NCBI GenBank assembly: GCA_003049465.1
Contig: PYSS01000041.1
Coordinates: forward strand, 1-64,000
DNA: 64,000 nucleotides
Direction of reading: 5' to 3'
DNA from: Magnaporthiopsis rhizophila
Lineage: Eukaryota > Ascomycota > Sordariomycetes > Magnaporthales > Magnaporthaceae
Part shown: positions 56,425 through 64,000 of the stretch, in pieces
Layout: each line of letters starts with the position of its first letter
Numbering within the stretch: the stretch's first letter is position 1
The notes under the pieces: model-generated
What the model was told of the DNA's origin: nothing
The model's input: the letters and a program-made list of their open reading frames with translations, nothing else
Database searches by the model: none
Position numbers and translations under genes: made by a program

Positions 56425-58628
56425 TCAACAACAGCATCGTGCCCGTACCGCGGCTAACGATAACGGCGTTTGCCCAAATTTATCCTTCGAGTCGATATCG
56501 GCTTTGCCCGTATCGAGCAGCAGCTTAACAACGGCCTCGTGCCCGCATGCCGCGGCCAATAATAACGGCGTTTGCCCCGCTTCATCCTTCAAATCGATAT
56601 CAGCCTTGCCCGTATCGAGCAGCAGCTTAACGATGGCGTCGTGCCCGTTCTCCGCGGCCCATGATAGCGGCGTCTGTTTAAAGTTCTTATCCTTCGAGTC
56701 GATGTCGACCTTGCTTATCGCGATTAGCCGCTTGAAAACGGGCACGGCCTTGCTTGTAGCGAGCAGCTGCTTGACGACAGCCTCGTGCCCGGCTTCCGCA
56801 GCATACGACAGCGGCGTCCGCCTGTCCTGGTCCTTCGAATCGATTGTAACTTTGCCTGTAACGAGCAGCTGCTTAACGACGGCCTCGTGCCCGGCTTCCG
56901 CAGCATGCGACAGCGGCGTCCGCCTGTTCTGGTCCTTCGAATCGATTGTAACTTTGCCTGTAGCGAGCAGCAGCTTGACGGCCCCGTGCCCGTTCTCCGC
57001 AGCATACGACAGCGGCGTCCGTCCTCTTTGATCTTTAATATCGATCTCGATGCCAATTTTGTCTGCCCTTTGCAAAATAGCACTTAACAGCCCTACCAGC
57101 TGATGCTTCGACGCAACATGTACCAGGCTGGTCCCTCTTGGTGGGCAGTGCCTAGAGAATTCATTCAGGTCCTCGTAAATCTGCACCCATAAATCCACGA
57201 AAGCGTTCGATGGCCAAGCAAAACATTCCAAAAGATCATCTTGAGGAACATTTTTCTCATCGCTGTGTTTCGCGTGCGTTACCCACGAGGTCGTGGCGTA
57301 AGGCAGGAAAGGGAAATCGCGACGTTCGTAGCTTGTTGACCGACTTATCTCCTTCATCGCCAAGTAGCGTATACAGGTTTTTGACAGCCGGTGGTGTGCC
57401 ATTCCGATTACCGTATCGGCCGACGTCGCGCTCCTATCCAAGGCTGAGGGGCCCCTTTCGACAAAGTCCTTGACGGATTGATGGATGAACTGGACGACCT
57501 GCGTATCGGATGACGGCACAACTTCTGCGAGACCGTGACTTAAAGCCTTGATTCTTGTGTCGATTTTATCGTCGACAATGAAATCCTTCGATGGTTGGCA
57601 TTCGCTGAGTGACTTGTGAGCGCCGTCCGGATCAACTGCCATGGCCCATTGCAGCTCGTCCGTTGTTAAAGGTCTCGTGGAAAAGCAAATCCATCGGATC
57701 AGATTCAGGGAGTATGGTTCCATGCTTTCGATAAGTTTGTGGTATAGCTCAGCGAGAGCTGGAGGGGTAGACCGAATTGCCGCTTCGATTTTTTCCAATC
57801 CTTTACCCTCGCGATCAAGGTCCAGAACTTGCCTCACCACGAGCCGCGCCCACATAAAAACGCTTTCGGCGCGAGCCGTGATTAAAGCCGGAATCGTCGA
57901 CGATCGTATATGAGATGCAGAGAGTTGATCTTGCACGTATGCCGAAATATCATCCCGGTTTTCGTTTTCGAGGCATATTTCGAACGCACCGTCCAGGGCC
58001 AGAATTGGGTAGTGACGACAAGTGAAGCAGATGCGAAAGGGGTTCTGGAGCAGGGATTTGAACCACTTGACCAGGTCGACCGCATTCCGTTCGCCACATT
58101 CGTCTAACGCGTCGACGAACAACCAGACTGAGCGAGCCTTGAGGGCGTTGGGAAGAGACAGCTCGAAAAAGCGCCGCAATTGTTCCCGATGCCAGTGCCA
58201 CCCTTCACCCGGTTGACCGATCTCCTTGCGGTTTTTTTCGAATGTGTCGACAAGATCGGGCAGTGCGTTGGGCATTTGGCTGAGGAGCTGATGAAGGAGT
58301 GACCTGTAGAGGCCAAGCGGGGTCCTTTCAAGTTCATGACCACGATCGTGGAAGAAGAACGAGAGAACGAGGGTGGTGTTTCCAGCTTTGGGCACGGCTC
58401 CATTATCCAGGGCGTACTTTAGCAATGTCGACTTTCCAGAGCCCGGCTTTCCCTTGATCCAGAGCAGGCCTCGATCGCAAGCGGCCCAGCTCCGATATTT
58501 CTCGTGCCCAAGCAGCCACTCGCATGTCCCCGTGACGGCGCGATCAATGTCATGGGAGCGATTGTGCATTTGCGGAAAGGCTAGCGATTTCAGGCAATCC
58601 TGCCACGGCGGTGGACGTTCGTCTGTAT
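56425..58628 (-). CDS. NACHT-ankyrin receptor (NLR-like), main exon
   Basis: An open frame of ~733 codons from an acceptor at 58628 (strong T-rich tract and ACTAATC-like branch). It starts TDERPPPWQDCLKSLAFPQM, usual before fungal NACHT domains. Walker A GKPGSGKST and Walker B LFVDALDEC are intact, with a following sensor-like ICFTCRHYP, so nucleotide binding is plausible. A helical region follows (FSTRPLTTDELQWAMAVD, QFIHQSVKDFV), then at least six 34-residue ankyrin repeats of the form DSKDQ.RRTPLS.AAE.GHEAVVK.LL. Such proteins are STAND receptors that oligomerise and pass a death signal through an N-terminal domain. Translation ends prematurely by frameshift at 56425. The only ATG (58569) leaves it without a signalling domain, so it is probably the 3' exon of the locus beginning at 59422. 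Confidence 0.85.
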
Positions 58629-58750
58629 CTGAGCAATACGATTAGTTAAAAGGAAAAAAGTTAATATTAATTATAATTGGAAATGCAAACTAACTTGCGA
58701 CGTTGACAAAGTCTCTCTGGACTATCTAGCTAGTTAGCCTCCTTGCCTGT

Positions 58751-59422
58751 CTAGTCATAAAAGTCGTCGTCGTCCTCTGAATACTTGGGCTTCTTGGGGT
58801 ATATGTCCGTACCAAAATGCACGCCCCCGGTAATACTGCCAAAATAGTGGCCATCCGGAGCTTGTATGGTCCCTGATTGATTGAAGAATACCTTCCCTCC
58901 CGTCATTTTCCCGATGTTCTGGTTACCGCCGCTTCCCTCGGGCTCATCAGGCTGTAGGGCTGCCAGATCCTCGATCGCCTTCTTCAACCCGTCCATCTGG
59001 GCCGCAGTCGCCGTCTTGAACGTACGGTCGGCTGCTACCATCTGCACGTCCTTCAAGATGGCCTCCATAAGCGCCTCGACTCGCTTGCCCTTTCCGGTGA
59101 CCGCACCCAGGAACTGAGCATACTTGGCTCGGATCGGTTCGCCCTTCCACTTCCTGACTATGTCGAACACCTTTTGCAGCTCCTAGACCTTCGCCTGACA
59201 GCCCTCGAGGAGGGGCTGGATTGCCGAGACCGTGTCGTTGTCGATTTGAGCTGTCTCGGCTTGGGCCTTGATAGTTTCAAGGGTTTTCCGCGCGACGGGA
59301 AGCCTCTCGCCCACGGCTTTGAATTCGCCTGGGAGGTCCTTGTAGCCCTTGATGACATTGTAGGTCGCGCCAGCCAGTTGCAGGAGGGCGACGACGGTGC
59401 CGACGATTTCGAGGCCCGACAT
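58751..59422 (-). pseudogene. SesA-like N-terminal domain plus amyloid-like motif, broken by an in-frame stop
   Basis: The frame starts at 59422 with MSGLEIVGTVVALLQLAG, typical of the SesA/NACHT N-terminal domain (PF17107) of fungal NLRs. It continues through VKGYKDLPGEFKAV-like helices to a TAG at 59185-59183. The same frame resumes at once with ELQKVFDIVRKWKGEP and KRVEALMEAILKDVQMV, so one codon change breaks it. After ~residue 155 comes a Gly/Asn/Gln-rich segment (GGNQNIGKMTGGKVFFNQSG ... YFGSITGGVHFG) resembling fungal amyloid signalling motifs. An acidic tail ends at a stop at 58751. A GTACGG donor at 58812, exactly at GGVHF|G, could splice in phase 1 to the NACHT exon at 58628. Retaining that 184-nt intron gives a short stand-alone protein. 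Confidence 0.75.
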
Positions 59423-60478
59423 TTTTGGACGTGGGGAGAGCTTCAAGGGTAGTGCTTGTAAGGAGGGCAGTAAAAACTTGATCAAAGGTTGCGATCCAGC
59501 TTCATGGAAAGTTGGTGAGGAGAAGAATAAAAGTCAGGGGGGCGGCTGTGCCGCTTGTAGGCTGCCAAGCACGGAGCCACGGTGTAATGGTCAGGCTGCA
59601 ACGAGCGCTGGTCGGAAGGGCTGGACATATCAGAAAGGATCCCAGGCTTACGAAATGTGCAGAATTGGGCTGTGGCGAGCGCGGGTGACACATCGGAAGG
59701 GCTGCGCTGCCAATCCATTGGTGAAACAGCGTTCTTAGGGTGTGGCAGCTGAATGCTGTAAAGCCTTGAGGCTGCATTGGCTCCTCCCAAAACACGTCCA
59801 TAGCCAGTCATTTCCACGTCGCAGCACTGCAAATCGTGTTCTAACGCACGGCGGTCGGCCAGCGGCGCAAAGCAGCTCTCTTATCTATGTGCGGGAGCTG
59901 CATCAGAGCCGTGGGCATCCGCATGAGATGCGGGGGCAGCCATGACGGAGACTTTGCCAAGCAGACGGGTAACCTAGAAATTACCCACCAGTAATCTTCG
60001 GGATTTCGGTCTTTGGTTTTGAGCCTAGTATGTCCTAGGTACTTATCTTGAAGCGGCGTCTGCTCCGCAGAGACGGCTGTTGTCGAGTGTCGTCAAGTCA
60101 CATCCGATCTGCCGTGGGGGTGTCGCGGATATGAATACCGCCGGATTGGAGACATCGACGTACCCAAGACTATAGCACCATCATTCTTGATATTACTGCA
60201 TGCTACGTCAGTCAAACACCGGGGCTAAAGTCGGGTGGTTGATCCGCGGCTGCTCCCTGATAATGCCACGAGGTAGCAGATAAGTCCGGTGCGGGGTAGG
60301 AGGTTGGGAGGATTGTGCTTGCATCTGCGTATAAATACATCTGCTCGAGGGCAGCTTTTTTAGATACATATCAAGGTGTCTCCGCATAGTGCATTAAAAT
60401 CATCATTTCCATCTTCACCAGTCAATCACCTAACCTCGACGAAAAGGGGAACGTCTGGCCCGAATTCCACCATCGACC
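59423..60478. promoter_or_regulatory. divergent promoter region, NLR locus / formamidase
   Basis: About 1.06 kb between divergent start codons. A TATAAATA box at ~60330-60338 lies ~145 bp upstream of the formamidase ATG, at a reasonable core-promoter distance. No gene is visible. Confidence 0.6.
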
Positions 60479-62350
60479 ATGCCCGAGATCCGGACAGCCT
60501 GCAAGGTCAGCCTTGACAAGCCGGCGGCCGAGCAGCCGCAGCTTCATGTAGGTCGTTGGTCTTGGTATGAGTAGCGAGAGATATGGATGTAGGTAACTGA
60601 CAACCCGACAGAATCGGTGGCACCCAGACAGTACGTCTTGATGCCAGTCGCCTCCCCAGGCTCTGCATACAAGCACCAAGGGGCTAGGTAAAGTGTGTAC
60701 ACATCCCTGACCATAACAAACAGTTCCGTTTAGTGGCACCATCAAAAATGGCGAGACAGTCAAGATCGAATGTGTCGACTGGTAAGTTGGTCAATGAATC
60801 TTGGTAAAAAAAAAAGGGCACTTATACTAAGCGACAAGAACAGGACGGGCGGCCAGATCGGCAACAACGACTCGGCCGACGACATGCTCTGCGTCGACCT
60901 CACAAAGATCCACTACCTGAGCGGGCCGTTCGAGATCGAGACGGCTGAGCCGGGCGACCTGCTGCTGCTCGAGATCATGGACGTGCAGCCGTTCCAGCAC
61001 CAGCCGTGGGGGTTCACGGGCGTCTTTGACAAGGCCAACGGGGGCGGGTTTCTCGATGAGTTTTACCCTTCGGCGTCAGTTCAGCCGCTTTGCTTTTGCT
61101 GCCATGATGATGGGATGCTGTGTACGTACGGTTTAGAGCTGACAGTTTTTCGGAGAAAAAGCGCAAAAGCCATCTGGGACTTTGAAGGCATCTTCTGCAC
61201 CTCGCGCCACATCCCGCACGTCAAGTTCGCCGGCCTGATCCACCCTGGCATCCTGGGCTGCGCGCCGTCGGCAGAGGTGCTGGCGACGTGGAACAGGCGC
61301 GAGGCCGAGCTGATCGCCGCCAACAAGCTCGATCGGGTCGTGGCCGAGCCACCCGAGCCCATCAACGTTCACGCCGGGGCCGCGAGCGCCGAGATCCGCG
61401 AGAAGGTTGGTAGGGAGGGCGCCAGGACGATTCCCGGGCGGCCGGAACACGGTGGGAACTGCGAGTGGGTGCTCAACCCCTTTTTTTGTATCACAGTGCC
61501 ATGTTGTTGACGCTTTCTGCAGCATCAAGAACCTGAGCCGCGGGAGCAAGGTCTACCTCCCCGTCCACGTGCCCGGCGCCAAGTTTAGCGTCGGCGACCT
61601 GCACTTCTCACGTACGTGTTGCTCATGCCTCGTGCCTCGGAACCGAAAAAAAAAAAGAAAAAAAAAAAAAAACGAACATGCTGAATGACAGACACAAAAA
61701 GAGGGCGACGGTGAAATCTCCTTCTGCGGCGCCATCGAGATGGCCGGAATCATCACCATCAACTTCAAGGTCATCAAGAACGGCATGGCGGACCTGGGCA
61801 GCTCGCCGGGCCAGCCGCTAAAGTCGCCCATCTACATCCCCGGTCCCGTCGAGCCGCACTTTGGACCAGGGCGACACATTTACTTTGAGGGCTTTAGCGT
61901 CGACCAGCACGGCCGGCAGCATTACATGGACGTGACTGTTGCGTACCGGCAGACCTGTCTCCGTGAGTGTTTCTTGCCTCTCCCCTCTCCCCACCCACGC
62001 TCGCATTCCCTTCGAATCTTCCAGACACACTAACTAACTAACCCCTCCCAGGCGTCATCGAGTACCTGCGCAAGTTCGGCTACAGCGACTACCAGATCTA
62101 CCTGCTCATGTCGTGCGCGCCCATCCAGGGCCACGTCGCGGGCATCGTCGACATCCCCAACGCCTGCACCACCATCGGCCTGCCCATGGATATTTTCGAC
62201 TTTGACATCTCGCCCGCGGCCGCCGCGAGGGCCGAGAAGCGCGACATGGGGTCGTGCGCCTTCGAGACGGGTGTCCGCGAGGGTATCGTCACTAACGGCG
62301 GCGCGAACAGCCAGCACAGTTTCGGTGGCGGCTTGACCTACAGGGAGTGA
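60479..62350 (+). CDS. fmdS: formamidase (FmdA/AmdA family)
   Basis: Eight exons: 60479-60547, 60612-60630, 60724-60781, 60844-61074, 61156-61464, 61523-61611, 61702-61962 and 62052-62350. All phases agree and give 444 residues. It begins MPEIRTACKVSLDKPAAEQP and continues LHNRWHPDI (19-nt second exon), ECVDWTGGQIGNNDSADD, FQHQPWGFTGVFDKANGGGF, AIWDFEGIFCTSRHIPHVKF, RTIPGRPEHGGNCDIKNLSR, LHFSQGDGEISFCGAIEMAG and CAPIQGHVAGIVDIPNACTT, all hallmarks of PF03069. It hydrolyses formamide to formate and ammonia for nitrogen supply and is cytosolic. In Aspergillus such genes respond to nitrogen metabolite repression; here regulation is not visible. Intron 6 contains an A-rich run and uses an AAAAAG acceptor. 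The enzyme call is strong. Confidence 0.93.
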
Positions 62351-62568
62351 GTGATGTGGGATTTCACGGGGTTGTATGCGATACCATGTAAAATTGGTTT
62401 TGGTCTATACTTGTGAGCGGATAAACAAAGGGGACGAATACTCCCGATATGCATCCAATGAGAAGCGAGAACGAGAAACAGAATAGATGGGGGAAAAGTA
62501 GATCGTGCTGCGTCCATGTGCCCGTCTCGTCTATACCATTCCATCCCCAGCCCGAGGAGACCCCATCG

Positions 62569-63659
62569 TCAGCTGCTGTCCGGGATCTCGTCAAAAGCCT
62601 GGTGGCCCGTGGCCTTGCTGTGGTCGTTTGCCGACTTGACGTCGCCCAGCCAGTTGCAGCCGGGCACGAGACACTGCACCACCATGGTGTTAGTGTCGGT
62701 GAAGTAGCCCGACTGCCGCAGCTTCTCGGCCAGCTCCCTGGCGTGCTCGATGACGGACTCGTCGTCCACCGGGAACCGCGTGATGTCGGCGTCGGGTGGG
62801 TAGTCGGGCGAGCACGCAAACACGATGCGGTCGTAGTGGATGCCAGAGTACAGCACCAGGCACTGCTCCGACTTGTGCTCGCCGTGCTTGAACGTTTGGT
62901 TGGTCTTTTTTTTTTATTTTTATAAAGAGACGGGTTAGACGACAGGAAGAAGCTCTCGATTAGTAGGTCAGGGACTGGTTACCTTTACGTCCACAGCAAC
63001 GATCTGGATGTCGTAAATGTCGCTGAGAACCGAGATCTCGATGGAGCCGCCCCAAAAGTCCTTGCCCCGCAGGTTCCTGACGTACTGCTCGGGGGTCTTC
63101 TCGAGCGTGGCCTTGTTGTACGTCTCTGGATGCGCCAGGATATACTCGGCGATCTGGTTGCGCAGGTACGGCGCCGGGTCTTTAATGCCGGTTGCCAGCG
63201 AGCCGGACAGGGCTGTGAAAAGGCAGCTGTTGTCGTCGGCCATGACGCGCAGCACTGGTGGTCATCAGAAGTCAGCTCAGATGTGCCGTTGTGTGACAGG
63301 AGGGGGTTGGCATGGCGATGCTCCTTACCCATGCAGCCATCCATCTCGGGCCATCGCACAGAGAGGTTGTCGGGCTTGGCCTCCGGGGCCCTCAACGAGA
63401 AAACCTGGTCGGCGGGCTCAGCGGGCGGATCTGCTGGTGTGAGGGTGATGGCTGAGCCGTTGAGTCCTAAGCTGCTCAGCGTCGTGCCGGAGTCGCTCAG
63501 GTCAAGCGCTTTTGGTGGGAAGCCTTCCTTCAATGTGAAGTACTGTATCCCAGTTTCTGACCTCAGGTGCTCGAGCAGCTGCACAGCCGTCCAGCTGTCC
63601 TCAACCTGGACCTGAAGAGTGCCATTTGGGTGGCGAACCCGCATTCGAACCATGCCCAT
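62569..63659 (-). CDS. OTU1: OTU1/YOD1 ubiquitin thioesterase
   Basis: Three exons: 63329-63659, 62983-63254 and 62569-62904, giving 312 residues. Start is CAACATGGGC. The N-terminal ~80 residues are ubiquitin-like/UBX (MRVRHPNGTLQVQVEDSWTA, LKEGFPPKALDLSDSGTTL), which binds Cdc48. The OTU catalytic motif MADDNSCLFTAL (Asp, Cys) crosses the first junction; the His lies in the GIHYD segment (LVLYSGIHYDRIVF). The C terminus holds a C2H2 zinc finger, CLVPGCNWLGDVKSANDHSK and the following ATGH. OTU1 trims ubiquitin chains on Cdc48/p97 substrates in ER-associated degradation and Ole1-type pathway control. Intron 2 ends in an A-rich stretch and AAG acceptor, unusual but phase-consistent, with a CTAAC branch site. 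Strong identification. Confidence 0.94.
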
Positions 63660-64000
63660 GTTGGTGATGGCAAACTAACGGAAAGGTGATCAGATATTGG
63701 TCAGACCCTGGAGATATCTAAGACGATGCACCCAACTTCCACTGGCTCCCTGTCTTTGCTATATGTACCTCCCAGAAGCGGTTTTAGGGTAAAAATATGT
63801 GTCTTATCTGCTTTATCTGGCAAAACAAGCACATATCAGCAACAGGACCTGGAGCATGGCAGTTTGGTGTGGTGTTGAAGGTCCGCACCGAGCCCTGCGC
63901 GGCAGCCAGGTGGCGTGACAGTGACCAAGAGGTGGGACAGACTTGATGACTACCGCCGCCTTCGAGCGACTTGGTAAACGTCCCAAATACTAGGGAATCA
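63660..64000. other. OTU1 upstream region
   Basis: The last ~340 bp hold the OTU1 promoter and leader. No further gene start is recognisable before the window ends. Confidence 0.5.

Noticed and set aside
56425..58569. NACHT-ankyrin frame as a complete gene starting at the ATG at 58569
   Set aside because: The frame is open upstream of this ATG, with typical pre-NACHT sequence reaching a strong acceptor, so the ATG is internal.

Overview
This window is nuclear DNA of a filamentous ascomycete, most likely a Sordariomycete. The evidence is short introns (about 60-185 nt) with GTAAGT/GTGAGT-type donors and CTAAC/CTGAC branch sites, a white collar-1 photoreceptor, HET-domain and NACHT-ankyrin genes, a Whi5-type repressor and a dispersed 5S rRNA relic. 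Long intergenic stretches with long poly(A)/poly(T) runs, two of them interrupted by N, would fit Magnaporthales, but the order is a guess.

Layout. 1-3.5 kb: a HET-domain gene (+) flanked by imperfect ~95-bp direct repeats. 3.5-5.4 kb: a conserved-looking unknown protein (-) whose start is unresolved. 10.1-12.5 kb: a proline-rich single-pass membrane protein (+). 14.9-16.4 kb: a Whi5-type G1/S repressor (-, 2 exons). 21.8-24.4 kb: a metzincin-like peptidase fused to a jacalin-type lectin domain (+, 3 exons). 25.4-26.1 kb: a decayed 5S rRNA sequence and a 542-bp fold-back (MITE-like) element. 27.1 kb: a small secreted coiled-coil protein (+). 28.6 kb: an Rsa3-like ribosome assembly protein (-). 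31.0-32.4 kb: an unknown low-complexity protein (+).

36.4-39.8 kb: white collar-1 (-), with LOV, PAS and GATA domains. 42.4-46.2 kb: importin beta-3/Kap121 (-, 6 exons), divergent from the CBS protein Sds23 (+, 3 exons, 47.8-49.6 kb). 51.0-53.1 kb: Inp1, peroxisome inheritance (-, 2 exons), divergent from an RRT8/EI24-like membrane protein (+, 5 exons, 54.2-55.7 kb). 56.2-59.4 kb: a decaying NLR-type locus (-). 60.5-62.4 kb: formamidase (+, 8 exons, one of 19 nt). 62.6-63.7 kb: the deubiquitinase OTU1 (-, 3 exons).

Most genes are housekeeping or regulatory: light sensing, cell-cycle start, nuclear import, TORC1/PP2A control, peroxisome retention, ubiquitin editing and nitrogen acquisition from formamide. 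The accessory, self/non-self recognition content lies at the two ends (HET gene and NLR locus). The NLR locus is the most interesting part: a SesA-like domain followed by a Gly/Asn/Gln-rich amyloid-signalling-like motif could be spliced onto a NACHT-ankyrin receptor or, with the intron retained, end as a short stand-alone protein. The same locus carries one in-frame stop, a frameshift and a further stop. All exon structures were inferred by eye from splice signals, reading phase and remembered family sequence, without transcript data.
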